A stretch of DNA of 64,000 bases from Proteles cristata cristata (GCA_017311185.1 JAESUZ010002694.1:248001-312000); one strand, 5' to 3'. Positions 11,311-22,439 are shown, counted from the stretch's first letter. Notes: a model not told the origin generated them from the letters alone. Numbers and translations: made by a program.

Positions 11311-12630
11311 CAATAAAAAAAATACACAACAAACTCAGAAAACCAGTAATAGAAGGGAGGTTTCTCCACTTGATAAAGAATACCTTCCAAATTTTAGTTA
11401 ACATTCAGCTTCATAATGAGAAACTGGAAGCTTTCCCACTGAGATCAGGTATGTCCCTCTCACAATTCTTTTTTATTGTCATCCTGGGATTCCTAGTCTA
11501 ATGTGATAAGACAAGAAAGGAAACAAAAAGTATACAGATTAGAAAGGAAGAAATAAAATTCTATGTTTGCAGTTGATGTGATTGTGTAGAAAATCCTAAC
11601 AAATCTACAAAGAAACTTCTGAAATTAGTAAACTTTTAGATTAAGGTTGTAGGATAACAGGTTAATACACAAGTCACTTTTCTGTATGCATGCAATAAAC
11701 AAGTAGAATTTGAAATTAAAGCATAATACCATTTACATTTTCACCAAAGTGAAATACTTAAGTATAAATTTAGCAAAATGTGTACAAGATCTGTATGAGG
11801 GATTCAACAAAACTCTGGTGAAAGAAGATATCAAAAATAACTAAATAAATGGAGAGATATTCCATGTTCATGGATAGGATAAGTTAATATTGTGAAGATG
11901 TCAGTTTGTCCCTACTTGATACATGGATTCAATGCAATCCCAATCAAAATTCAAGCAAGTTATTTTATGGATATTGACAAACTGATTCTGAAGTGTGTAT
12001 GGAGTAGGAAAAGTCTAGGAATGGCTAAGACAAATTTTAAAAAGAGAAAAATTGGAGGACTGACGTTACTCAATTTAAAGATCTCCTATAAAATCACAGT
12101 AAACAAGATGCTGTGGTATTGTCAGAAGAATGCACAAATATATTGATGGACCATAAAGAAGAGTGCAGAAATAGAAATTGTGCAGAATAGAAAGGCCAGT
12201 TTGATAAAGGATCAATGGCAGTATGATGGAGAAAAGATGGTGTTTTCAACAAATAGTGCCAGAACACCCAGACATCTACATCTACCTGGAAGAAAATGAA
12301 AGTGGACACAGATCTTCCACCCTTCAGGGACCATAGACCTAAATGGTAAATGCAAAATTATTAAACTTGTAGAAGGTGAAATAGGAAAAACATCTAGATG
12401 ATGATGGAATGGCAGTGAGTTTTTAGATACACAAAGGCACAATCAATGGGAGAAACGATAGAGGGGTAAATTTCCTTAAAATTAAAAACATCTCTATGAA
12501 AAACAGTATAAAGAGAATGTAAAAGGGAGGCTGTGTGTCCTGGTCGGGACCGGGGATGTCCAAGAACTCTGTCCTTTCTACACAGGTTTACTGTGGGCCT
12601 AAAACTGTCTGAAAATAAAATCAATTTATA
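11311..12630 (+). mobile_element. L1 LINE ORF2 remnant with internally deleted 3' end
   Basis: The plus strand follows L1 ORF2 from the reverse transcriptase region ('ccactgagatcaggtatgtcc' near 11,437) through 'gatattccatgttcatggat' at 11,855 to 'aaaaacatctctatgaaaaac' at 12,483. One ORF piece (11,892-12,146) keeps an L1-like frame, but stops and shifts break the rest. After 12,520 it jumps to an L1 3' UTR end ('gtgggcctaaaactgtctga'). The end of ORF2 and most of the 3' UTR are missing. Confidence 0.9.
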
Positions 12631-12650
12631 TATATGATATATACACTTAG

Positions 12651-12691
<41 letters not shown>

Positions 12692-12770
12692 ACATATAAT
12701 ATATATACACACACATATATAATATATAAAATACACAAAAATACACACATATATATACTATATATAACAT
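12631..12770. repeat. AT-rich (TA)n/(CA)n simple repeat
   Basis: Imperfect TA runs, including about 27 bp of pure TA near 12,660-12,686, are mixed with short CACACA pieces. They occupy the position of the preceding L1's A-rich tail and probably grew from it. Confidence 0.9.
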
Positions 12771-12985
12771 TTTATATCCTAAATGGGATGCTAGAGCAAA
12801 CAAAAGAATATTAGATAAAAAGCAAGGAAGTCTGAATATAGGTTGTAGTTAATAATAATATATCAATATTGGTTCATTTATACTATAATAATATAACCAT
12901 TACTAAGGATGTGTGGTACATAAGAACTGTGTATTATCTCAGTTTTTCTGTAAATCTAAGACTATTCTAAAAATAGTTTATATTT
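12771..12985 (+). mobile_element. Second L1 3' UTR end (L1MB/L1MC-like)
   Basis: The sequence runs from 'cctaaatgggatgctagag' through 'tatcaatattggttcattta' to 'ttctgtaaatctaagactat'. This order matches the 3' UTR of old L1M elements and differs from the 3' end just upstream. The subfamily name is an inference from memory. Confidence 0.65.
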
Positions 12986-13560
12986 AATTACCCACACTGT
13001 CTTTTGCAGCTATTATAACATCAATACATTCTTAAGAAGGAGGTTGTTGACTTTTTTTTACAACATACACTTAAAATATAACCTGAATATAAATATAATT
13101 AATATATAATCAATTACTAATATAAATCAATTACCAAGAGGCACTTTTGGGGCATAATCCATAGATTTTTTTCCACCATTGTGAGGAGAAATAGTGCCAC
13201 AGGAAATAAATGTTTACACATACAATCCAGTCATTGATGTCATAAATCTACATATGGTTGAAAATTTGAAATACTACTTGTTTTTTAATGGTGAATTCTG
13301 TTATAGATAATATATACATATATAAATATGTTATATATACATAATAAAAATCTACCTGTAACTGACTTTGTGAAAAGCCAGAGCATGATTAAGTTGACAT
13401 CTACAGACTTGATGGAAAGTCAGGTAGACAATATGTGGTTTATTGGTTTGCATGTAAACATTCCATTATCCTTTTATCTCACACATAAAATATTCATTTT
13501 CTTGGCTTCCCTGCTGATTTTACTCATATTTCAAGAATTATTATGATGTTCCCTAAAACA
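12986..13560. other. Unassigned AT-rich DNA
   Basis: This is very AT-rich sequence with short TA runs (about 13,305-13,345) and no supported gene. Confidence 0.5.
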
Positions 13561-13735
13561 AGATTTACAAATAAAACAAATATATATAGAGAGAGAAAGA
13601 GAGAGAATCCCAAGCAAACGGCACACTGTCAATGCAGAGCCTGACGTGGGACTCAATTTCACCAACTGTGTAAGATTATGACCTGAGCTGAAACCAGAAG
13701 TTAAATGCTTCACTGCCTGAGCCATCTAGGTGCCC
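13561..13735 (-). mobile_element. CAN-SINE, diverged, short
   Basis: This minus-strand copy has 'aatcccaagcaaacgg', 'gcagagcctgacgtggg', 'gattatgacctgagctg' and 'gagccatctaggtgccc'. The GA block is shortened. Confidence 0.9.
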
Positions 13736-13739
13736 TCAG

Positions 13740-14140
13740 GATACCACATTGTAGTTTTTGTCATGACTTCTTAGGCTCTTCATGACTGGGAATTTCTCAG
13801 GATTTTGGTGACCTTGTCATTGTGAGGAAAATTGATCATTTGTTTTAGAGAATGTCTTTCAAGTGTGATTGTTCTGGTGTTTTCTGTTTTGATTACATTG
13901 GGTTATCGGTTACATACGTTATTTTATATTGTTCTGCACAGATTTGCCTGTTCTCACACATTTATTTACTTATTCATTCAATTATATCAGGATGAGTCAT
14001 GGGTATTTATTTTATGCTTTGACTTAGAATCCAGTACTATGTTATTTATTTTCTTGGTCACCTTGTTCCAGCTGTAGCCATTGGGAGCTCTTTCATTTGA
14101 CTCCTGCGTCCCTTTGACATGCCCCGATACTGTGTATATC
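13740..14140 (-). mobile_element. Probable L1M 3' UTR fragment
   Basis: The blocks 'cttgttccagctgtagccattgggagctctttcatttg' (14,061-14,098, shown here as an order of motifs) and 'ctgcgtccctttgacatg' are familiar from 3' UTRs of old L1M elements. The complement is A-rich, as expected for a minus-strand insertion. Orientation and family are inferred. Confidence 0.5.
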
Positions 14141-14383
14141 CACATATTATCCCGTTATCAGCCCTGTGTTAAGAGGCTTTTGCTGCTAGCTTGCACTTGG
14201 GTATTACAGGCATTATATGATCTTCAGCACCACAGATAAAATATGAAGAGTGGGAACAAAGCCAAAATAATTTGCTTAAATAACAGTGTTCCTTGCTATT
14301 CCAAAATATTATCACCAGGTTATGATTTTTAAAAGCATTTTCTCTATAAAATTTATAAATATTAAATAATTGCTAATTTCCAG

Positions 14384-14396
14384 CTATTTATTATAT
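14384..14396. repeat. Target-site duplication, left copy
   Basis: 'ctatttattatat' is repeated exactly at 14,579-14,591 and brackets the SINE at 14,397-14,578. Confidence 0.9.
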
Positions 14397-14578
14397 CTTT
14401 TTAAAAGTATTTTTTTTGACAGCAAGTGTAAGTGGGGGAGGGACAGAAAGAGAGAGGGAAAGAGAGAGCAAATCCTCTGCATAGACAATGCAGAGCCTCA
14501 TGCGGAGCTTGAACCCATGAACCGTGAGATCATGACCTGAGCTGAAGACGCTTAACCAACTAAGCCATCCTGGCACCT
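14397..14578 (-). mobile_element. CAN-SINE with exact 13-bp TSD
   Basis: This minus-strand copy has 'gaacccatgaaccgtgagatc' in the B-box region and the head complement 'aagccatcctggcacct'. It is bracketed by identical 'ctatttattatat' repeats, which set its limits. Confidence 0.95.
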
Positions 14579-14591
14579 CTATTTATTATAT

Positions 14592-14810
14592 ATTTGAATG
14601 TATACCTGATAGAGCCAATCTCCCTTATTTTGCATTTTAAGGAATATCCTTACTGTTCTTTAATTTTTGTCTTACCAATACATTCTAAAGTAGGTCTGAT
14701 TCTTCTAAGTGTCCTTTCATATTTTTATTATAATTGAATTTATAGATCAATTGGGGACAGAAATGATTTCTTTATTACATTAAATCTCACTGTTGAATGA
14801 GGTGTATCTA
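14592..14810 (-). mobile_element. L1 ORF2 fragment, degraded
   Basis: 'gaatttatagatcaattggggacagaaatgatttc' at about 14,727-14,770 corresponds to a conserved L1 ORF2 stretch read on the minus strand. The remainder is weak. The SINE above inserted at its edge. Confidence 0.6.
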
Positions 14811-16126
14811 TGTCACAGGATAAACACACTTTGAAAGACAGATTTATATGCGGGAAGTTTGTGGGAAGTTCTCTCCAGATCAAGATCCTGGTGGCAGTAA
14901 GGAAGCGATGGGAGATAAAGGAGAAGGTGAATACAGTGTCTTTGCTACAACAGCCTCAGGGGGTCCTACAGGACATTCTGGAGTCAGGGTGCAGCGGGCT
15001 GGGGGGCGCTGGTTTGTGGCATCAGGCAGACTTTGGATGAATGGAAGCTTGGGAAGGGTGGCCCTCATCACTCAAGGCAGAGTCCTGGAGGGAGATACAG
15101 CTGAGGAGTATTGGCTTCCAAAACTCCCAGTAGTAATGGGATGCTTCTGCCTCGAAGAAGAGAGTTTAGGCAATGTACGAGAGCGTCTAATACAGTGCAC
15201 ACCCCAAGCTGCTGAGATGCATTTGTTTCCTGTAAGTCCTGAGAACAGATTCTGCACATTCTGTTTGTCCTTACATCCTGGGCGAAACTGGCAAGAAAAT
15301 GGTTGGTTAAATGAAAGACTGGAAAGACTGTTGAAGCCGCTCAGGACATGCCTGGTGCTCACCATTTCTTTCATTCACTGTCCATGCTAGGCCTCCTTTG
15401 CTCTTGGTGAGCACTTAGGCTTGTCCAAGTCGCTTATGTGTTGGGTCATCAAGACCTGCGGGCTTGAAGAGTCTCAGCCACATGCCCCCTTGCTCTTCTC
15501 AGTTCATGGCTGCTGCACAAGTTCATTTCTCATCAAATCTGAGCAAGGTGGTCGGGAGAGATCCCCAAGTGGATTGCCAGGCAGCAGTCATATTTTACCT
15601 TGCCTTACGTTTGATGGAAGTACTGACTCCTAATGAAATTATCACGGTGGACACAAGGACCTTAAAGTGAGAAAGCCACCGCTGCAGTTTGACATTTCGT
15701 GGGGGATTGCATTGTCTCCCGGAAATGTTTCTCACAGATTGTGGGGGCTGTAGGAAGATGACATATGTATAAGCCTAGCTATGGCGGAACAGGAAAAATG
15801 CATTATCCAAGCAGGGCACTGGGAGTGACAGAGGGTAAAGTTGACTCTCATTTTACTACTATCAGAGTTGCAAGCCTGTATAATGATAATCGATTTAGAG
15901 AAACATTTTTGAAGGTGTATTCTCTAAACTGACACCTCAGCTATATAGCTATATTCAGTGGGTAAGCACATTGCTCTGTTGGTTTGGCAACTCCTGGTTG
16001 ATGGGCCATTGAGAGGAACGGTGGCTTATAGGACAAACAGCGTACCCCTTTCCTGGAAGTGTATCTCTTGGTCCCGTGCCACAGTGCTACTGATCTGAGC
16101 TAAAGGGATTATCAAAATGCCTCACA
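14811..16126. other. Moderately GC-rich sequence, possible LTR-retroelement relic, with a 180-codon ORF
   Basis: The base composition changes here from AT-rich L1 to roughly balanced GC. An open frame on the plus strand (14,848-15,390) spans 180 codons but shows no domain that I recognise. Shorter ORFs on the minus strand overlap it, so it may be open by chance. The texture suggests an old LTR element or its internal region. I see no LTR pair, no primer-binding site and no clear gag, pol or env motif. Confidence 0.3.
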
Positions 16127-16276
16127 TATGGGGCACCTGAGTGGCTTGGTTGGTTAAGCATCTGACTTCAACTCAGGTCATGATCTTACAGTTCGTGCTT
16201 TTTTGAGCTCCACATCCGGCTCTGTGCTGACAGCTCAGAGCCTGGAGCCTGCTACAGATTGTGTGTCTCCTCCAAT
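16127..16276 (+). mobile_element. CAN-SINE 5' part, tail missing
   Basis: The plus-strand head (ggggcacctgagtggc) runs through 'ctcagagcctggagcctg' to 'gattgtgtgtctcct' and then stops. The normal CT-rich stretch and A tail do not follow in this orientation. Confidence 0.93.
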
Positions 16277-16340
16277 TAGCATTTATTCATTTTTGAGAGA
16301 CAGAGTATGAGTGTGGGACAGACAGAGAAAGGAGACAAAG
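16277..16340 (-). mobile_element. Inverted CAN-SINE tail fragment
   Basis: 'tttattcatttttgagagac' and the following GA-rich block are the tail part of a SINE in minus orientation. It is joined directly to the cut end of the plus-strand SINE. It ends at 'ggagacaaag', which matches where the plus copy stops. Confidence 0.8.
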
Positions 16341-17560
16341 GAGTTCCCTTTGCATAATAAGTGGATAAGTATTTACGGTGCCTGTGGAAAGGCCCATGGG
16401 AGTGCTGTCTTTAGGGACCACCCTGAGTGAGGTTGTAATGCAGCCACAGTCCAGGTACCCAGGTACTAAGCCAGCCTGTTTGTGAAGGTTGATGTTTTTC
16501 CTCTTCCATCGGTGATGAGAAGCTTCCCATGTGGCCATACTGAGAGCTGAAGAAGAGGGGCTGGTGTAATGATGGTGGATGACATGAGAGTCTGGGCTCC
16601 TGCTTGAACTTGTACATGGATTCACCATATACACCTTACCACAGATTGATTCTAGGACTGCCCAGCCTTATGACTTAGTGAGTCCGATGGAAGCCAGCTC
16701 ATGCCAGGCAGTTTCAGCCACACGACCATGTGAACTCTTGGTCTCTGCTAGGACCCACTAGTATACCCATGGCTGCCTTTTGAAAAGTGTTTGATGTGAG
16801 TGTCATGGACTAACTGTAGGACCTATTTGTGGTCCCCCCGATTGGATTTGCCATAAAGGTTAGACTGGTTGGTTGTTGTTCATGACAGCTACCGTAAGTT
16901 TGCCAGCTCTTGTGGGCAGGTGGACCACTTATATCACGGCCTGGACCTGCACCCGACTCTGGACCCCATTTAAATCTGGCAGCACTAAAAAAAAAAAAAA
17001 TCATGTTGTACATGTTAATATTCTCATGAGTATACTTCCTGAGACCTTAAAAAGGCCTACAAGTTACTGCACTCCCTACCTCATTTTGAGAGTTAGGAGA
17101 GGTGGTACCTGGCCCTTTCACTTGCAGAGGGCGTGGAGCACCCTGAACCACACTAGTAAACAGGGCACCAACATGACGGCACCGTGTTTGTCTCCCATCC
17201 TCTGAGGTGTGCATGCCTAACTAAGGCCTCCGGTGTGTTGGCCACCTCATTCACCTGGCTTGTTAAACATGATGCTTCTAGGGAACCAAGTATGATGTTC
17301 TGTTGCATGGCCATGTGGTCCAAGTCCCTTTGACCTGTATTGTCACAGAAGTGGAAAAATAACAGGCCTGAGAAATGGCCAGAGGTGTATGCTTTCATCC
17401 ATCCTGTGCGAATGCACACTGTTTCTGGTTTTATTTTGTGATGGGGTAGAAAGGGATGCATTTTCCTGGTCGGTGGCCACCTCTCACCTCTCATGTGGTT
17501 ACCCATGTGTTTTGACAAAGCTGGTGCCTAAGCCTGTGCTGCTATAGGGGTTACTCCTCG
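16341..17560. other. Possible degraded endogenous retroelement internal sequence
   Basis: About 1.2 kb of balanced composition has several short open stretches on both strands (for example 16,873-17,205 plus and 17,153-17,518 minus). An A14 run sits at 16,987-17,000. The sequence feels like ancient LTR-retroelement internal DNA, but I could not establish the strand or a protein domain. It is damaged beyond function in any reading. Confidence 0.3.
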
Positions 17561-18560
17561 GTCAAGTTTGCGAAAGGCCACTGTGACCCTTTAGGATCTG
17601 CCTGGCTTGTGTAGGAACAAGACTAGTGAATTAAATAAGAACATTCCTGCATTCTGTAGGGCTTTAAGTGTAACACTAGTTTCTGCAGTTCTTCCTAGGA
17701 GAAGATTGTTTCTTCTTCCTATCTGGGCTGCAGAGGCTTCCTCTTGACTTTCTTTGTGACTACAGCTCTTATCCCACAGGTCAGGGAGCCAAACAGCTCA
17801 GTCTGGTGACTGTTTATTGCCTGGCTTCCCTCAGCCACCTGATCTAGATAATCTTCACGTATTGTAGCTGGATACACCCACAATGCCCTCGTTGACTAGT
17901 CGTCAGCTCGTCTCGCCCACAGACGTGTCATGGTCTAGTAGGCCTCTCGAGAGCCCCAGCTGGGTCAGGTGTGCCTGACTCCCATGCTCACGTGCCACCT
18001 AGGATGGTGATTGCTCCTGACTTTCTTCTGATGCTTCAGTGTTGCCACCTGCCCGCGGTTAGTTGTTGAACTCACCCTCCTTTCAGTCAGTGGGGCAGCC
18101 AGCTTCAGTCATTTCCGCTCCTAATCTCAGTCCTGCCCTAGGGAGGATGGGCACCCTTGGGCTCGTGGGAGATGCAGGTGACTGTCTCGCACACACATTC
18201 CTCATTGCCGCGGTAAACATGCGGTGAGCCGCTCCCGCGGACGATAGTCACCGTGTGTGGTGTTTCTATTCCAGCATGTCCTTCACCACAGGGGCTTTAA
18301 ATCCCTTCTTCCACTGTCTGCTGTGGTCGCTCTAGTGTCTCTGCTTGATAGAAGCCTTCGTCCCCTCCCAGCTTGCAGGCCGTGGAGCCATGGGACAGCC
18401 TGTCAGGGCTTTACTGGTCTCTGCTTCTTTGTCTCACGACCCGCTTTCAGTCCTGGTTTCCATCCATCAGTCTTCCTGGCATTGACTCTAAGTGCACTTC
18501 TCACTTCTGTCCTATAGTTCACGATTCTGTCTCCTATAGTGGTTGATGTAAGAGTGAAAC
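17561..18560. other. CpG-enriched unassigned DNA
   Basis: CpGs are far denser here than in the rest of the window, chiefly at 17,880-18,000 and 18,180-18,260. Two CCGCGG sites lie at 18,208-18,213 and 18,235-18,240. No ORF with a recognisable domain is present. It could be a decayed CpG island, an exon-proximal region or LTR-derived. Confidence 0.4.
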
Positions 18561-19847
18561 TTCACTAAGTTCTGTTACATATCAAACATTTAACTTTTAT
18601 TTTTTGATGTTCATCCCTTTCACCTTATTCATTGGTGATATTCTTTTAGTATAAAATTTTATACTCCATAAACAGTTTTATATTTTACATGAGAGAATAT
18701 TCATGTGTTACGTGTGGAGGGCTCTTCCTCTGCTCTGCTCTACTAACACTCATGGTTCTTTGTTTCCTTGTAACTTGGAGTGAATTTTATTGTCACTTCA
18801 TCGTTGCTGAACTGAAATCCGTAGAGTCCCAGGGGCCTCATTTGAAGAGACTTTGTTTCACAGATAATGTACATTTGCTTCAGGGCGATCTGGGTTTGCA
18901 GGGTACCTGGGATTCAGCCAGCAATCTGGGATTCTCTTTCACATCCCAGTCACGGGAGAAACTCTCTGCTTTGCAGCCGCCGTGCGGCTCCGCATCCTGG
19001 TCACAGCAGTGGCGTGTGCATCTGCCGTCACCGTGAACTTCATGCTCCCTGTTGTGTTTGCTCCTCACCTTGGGTCCAGGGACACAGGGGCCCTCAGGAA
19101 CTACCGTGAAATCAACATCACCTCAAACTTTCTTTCCCCAGGATTTGTTTGTGTTGTCGCAGGGAGGCTGCCCGAGTGTCTGATCTCTAATTTTGCCACG
19201 ATTAAACCTCATTATGTTTTCTTTGAATTCTTATTATCTGTATCGATTTGGCAGGTGAGAGATTTTTCATGTCAATTAACATACGTTGTCTCGCCTCTAT
19301 CAAGGCTGTCCATTTTCTCATATATTTATTGTCCATTTTCACTTCACTTGCACCCCTGCCTGTGTATACCATGTATCTTTCTAAGATGAGCTTTCCCTTT
19401 GCCTCATCAGCTTCTGAGTACCCTTTGTATATTTATAACATGGTTTTCCCTTCTCTCATGTGTGCAGGGCTTTCTTCTCTAGACTGTTATTTGGCTATTG
19501 CTTTTATTTATGGAAGGCTTTGCAGAGGAAAACACAGGTAACCAGGCAGGTATCCGGACTCCAATAACAAGGCAGACCAGCTCTCTGAGCTGAAGGCCCT
19601 GTGGGCTGTCCGCTTTCCTGGCCACCCTTAGCCCGCTATGCCCTGCAGCCCCCATGCTATCTCAGAGCATGGGAACAAACCCTGGTACAGACCTCTTCCC
19701 CAAGGACAAACACCATTGCTTTTCTGCAAATCTTTTACTTCCCTACTTCCAGAGAGTCTCGTTTAGCCATGGAACTAAATAGCCATCTCTTTATCTACTT
19801 GTTTGAAATCTATTGCTAACACCTGGGTCTTTCGGAGCTCCTACTTT
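18561..19847. other. Unassigned DNA
   Basis: This is mixed-composition sequence with a small CpG patch at about 18,975-19,035. ORFs of 70-135 codons on the plus strand overlap one another in different frames and show no known motif. An old repeat is possible but not supported. Confidence 0.4.
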
Positions 19848-20078
19848 CATTTTTTAAAATTTTTTTATAATTTTTTAAATTTATTTCTGAGAGAGAGAGA
19901 GATACAGCATGAGCAGGGGAGGGCCAGAGAGAGAGAGAGACACAGAATCCAAAGCAGGCTCCAGGGCCCAAGCTAGCTGTCAGCACAGAGCCCAACGCGG
20001 GGCCTGAACGCATGAACCATGAGACCATGACCTGAGCCGGAGTCGTACACCCAACCGCCTGAGCCACCCAGGTGCCCC
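19848..20078 (-). mobile_element. CAN-SINE
   Basis: This minus-strand copy has a T-rich tail (19,850-19,880), a GA block and 'caggctccagggcccaag'. It continues with 'cagcacagagcccaacgcgg' and the head complement 'gagccacccaggtgcccc'. Confidence 0.97.
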
Positions 20079-20469
20079 AGAGCTTCGGCATTTAAATTAT
20101 AGGAGCAAAGTGTTAACTTTATTGGTTTCTACATGTGATGGTTTCATCATCTTCTTGGGGCAGTGGAGAGAGAACGTCCATGCTATTTCCTGGACGGGGG
20201 CACCAGCGTGCTGAAACGTGGAGTTTGCATACAGGGAAGTCACCCTCAAATCCATCAGAATGCAGTTACAGTAGATGCGAAGTAATATCACAAATATGAC
20301 ATAGTACAATTTAACAGCAACATATATCAAGAATGACTAAGAAGTGGAAACCATCCGTTCCTAATAAAATCATTAACCAAATCAGTCTAGGGAAGAAATT
20401 ATGAAACATAGTGACAAACATAAAAGGGGTAAGAGTGGAGCAAGTGAAGACTTACAGACCATTAGAAGG
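20079..20469. other. Unassigned DNA
   Basis: I see no gene or repeat. Parts of 20,400-20,470 may already belong to the weak L1 that follows. Confidence 0.45.
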
Positions 20470-20700
20470 AAAAACAAGGCAAATGTTTTACTCTTAGCCT
20501 TGATATTTAACATTGTTTAGAAGGTTCTGGATAGTATAAGAAAAATAAATTTAAATGTTGGAAAAAAGAGATAAATCTATCTCCACTTTTACATATCTAT
20601 AAACATCTGAAGAGACCATTTCAATTCCTGGGTGATAATTTAGCAAGAAATAGTGAAATAGTCCAAATTTAAGTATGTATAAAATAAAAAGTTATATTTG
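20470..20700 (+). mobile_element. L1 ORF2 fragment, highly degraded
   Basis: The order 'tatttaacattgtttagaaggttctggatag', then 'aagaaaaataaattt', then 'ctccacttttacatatctat' follows L1 ORF2 in the reverse transcriptase region with many changes and no frame. Confidence 0.6.
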
Positions 20701-21015
20701 AGAGAGTAATATCTCCCTCCAGTCCACTTCAAAATACTTTAGATGATGTGAACTCAATATTTTTGTATAAATTCACTGCTTGCAAGCCATGTTATAAATC
20801 ATCGATTAACAAAAATAGAATAAAAAGCAACAAATGTTTACCCTTTGCTTTGAACCATATGTAAATAACTGTGTGTTTCTCTTCTGTGAAGCTCCCTACT
20901 TCCAAAATTTGTAGATATTATTCTCCTTTTACTTTTTAACTCTCATATTGCATATGCTCCATGCTCCCACCTTATAAATGCCATAATTAAGTGTCTTCCC
21001 TTGACTTCCTTTTCC
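20701..21015. other. Unassigned AT-rich DNA
   Basis: No supported feature. It may include further L1 decay products. Confidence 0.45.
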
Positions 21016-21232
21016 AAAGTTTTTTTTAAATGTTTGTTTATTTTGAGAGAGAACAGCTTGTGAGTTGTGGAGGGGCAGAGAGAGAAGGAGACACAGAATC
21101 CTAGGCAGGCTCCAGGCTCTGAGCTGTCAACACAAAGCCCAACATGGAGCTTGAACCCATAAACCCCGAGATCATGACTTGAACCGCAGTCAAGAATTGG
21201 GAACTCAACTGACTTAGCCACCCAGGCTCCCC
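21016..21232 (-). mobile_element. CAN-SINE
   Basis: This minus-strand copy runs from 'ttttttttaaatgtttgttt' through 'caggctccaggctctgagct' to 'agccacccaggctccccc'. A long ORF (20,943-21,617, minus strand, 224 codons) reads straight through it and is not a gene. Confidence 0.97.
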
Positions 21233-21503
21233 CCTTCCTTCTTTCCTTCTCTCTGCAGCATGCACCACTGAGCTCACACCCTGCTGCCTGAAGTCTGGGG
21301 AGTTTGGCACCCCTCCTTCCTGTGAGATCCCTTACATCCCCATCAATAGCTCTCCTGAGAGCTCTAGACCCACACATACATGTCTTTCCAAATAAAGTCA
21401 GTCTAAAAAGAAAACTGCTAAAATAGGGTAACCCACTACAGAAAAACCAGCAGCAAGCTCTGTTGGCAAGGATGACTAACAAACCATTCCTCTTTAAAAT
21501 TGA

Positions 21504-21546
21504 ATGATGAATGAATGAATGAATGAATGAATGAACAAATGAACTA
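21504..21546. repeat. (GAAT)n tetranucleotide repeat
   Basis: About seven consecutive 'gaat' units have imperfect edges. Confidence 0.93.
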
Positions 21547-21822
21547 GTGAATGGATAGATGGCTAGTGCCTTACCATCACCTTTGCTATTTAATATCATT
21601 TGCAAGTTTCTAGACAATGAAGAAAGAGAACACAGAAATACAACCGCTTGGAGAACACCCCCAGGATGTCCCGTTGCAGGAGCACCTCAGAGTCCCCACA
21701 CACAGCACTGAACCTGTTCCTTATAAACACTCACCGTGGCCCCTTGTCCTGACTGCCGTCTTCGAGATGAGCTTGTGCCTGTACTGAGGTTGACAGGAGC
21801 AAAATTGTCTTTTGGTTCCTCC

Positions 21823-21839
21823 CTCTTCATATTCTTTTT
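21823..21839. repeat. Target-site duplication, left copy
   Basis: 'ctcttcatattcttttt' is repeated exactly at 22,099-22,115, bracketing the young SINE between. Confidence 0.95.
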
Positions 21840-22098
21840 TTTTTTTTTAATGTTTTTTATTTAATTCTAGGAGAGAGAGAGAGAGAGAGCGTGAGCAGGG
21901 GAGGGTCAGAGAGAGAGGGAGTCACAGACTGAAACAGGCTCCAGGCTCAGAGAGAGAGGGAGTCACAGACTGAAACAGGCTCCAGGCTCTGAGCTGGCAG
22001 TCAGCACAGAGCCCGACGCGGGGCTCGAACCCACGAACCGCGAGATCGTGACCTAAGCGAAAGTCGGACGCTTAACCGACTAAGCCACCCAGGAGCCC
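21840..22098 (-). mobile_element. CAN-SINE, young, with 41-bp internal tandem duplication
   Basis: This near-consensus minus-strand copy has an exact 17-bp TSD. Positions 21,908-21,948 and 21,949-21,989 are identical 41-bp units running from the GA block to 'ccaggctc', making the element longer than its relatives. The B-box-like 'ggggctcgaacccacgaacc' is intact. Confidence 0.98.
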
Positions 22099-22115
22099 CT
22101 CTTCATATTCTTTTT

Positions 22116-22439
22116 ATCTGTGTCTAAGATGTTACAGAATCTCTGTGCCTCTCGTCATTCTGCCGATATTTTCCCCTTTCAGATTTTGAGTGTCACATGG
22201 ACTTTTAAAGAAGGTCATTGTCTCTTTAATGAGACTCAAATGCCCAAGCCACTAAACACTGTTGCCATATTTCTGTCTCTGGAGTCACTTCAGTAGTGTC
22301 AGGCATGACAAAGCCTAAACCAGGACCTCAGATGATTTCTGTCGCCTCCTGAAATCTACCCTGCCAGCCATGCTGAGAAGAGGGAGGTCCACTCTGGACC
22401 CCACTCTACCTTTCCTTAGTGGCACTGTGCCTCTTACGG
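22116..22439. other. Unassigned DNA
   Basis: No gene or repeat can be supported. Confidence 0.45.

Noticed and set aside
14848..15390. A 180-codon plus-strand ORF
   Set aside because: It has no recognisable domain and overlapping ORFs lie on the other strand. No promoter or splice context could be shown. It is kept only as part of the unassigned block.
16873..17020. A short plus-strand stretch that looked faintly like a retroviral pol segment
   Set aside because: The resemblance rests on a few residues, the frame is broken and the strand could not be settled.
20943..21617. A 224-codon minus-strand ORF, the longest in the window
   Set aside because: It runs straight through a minus-strand CAN-SINE and has no domain of its own.
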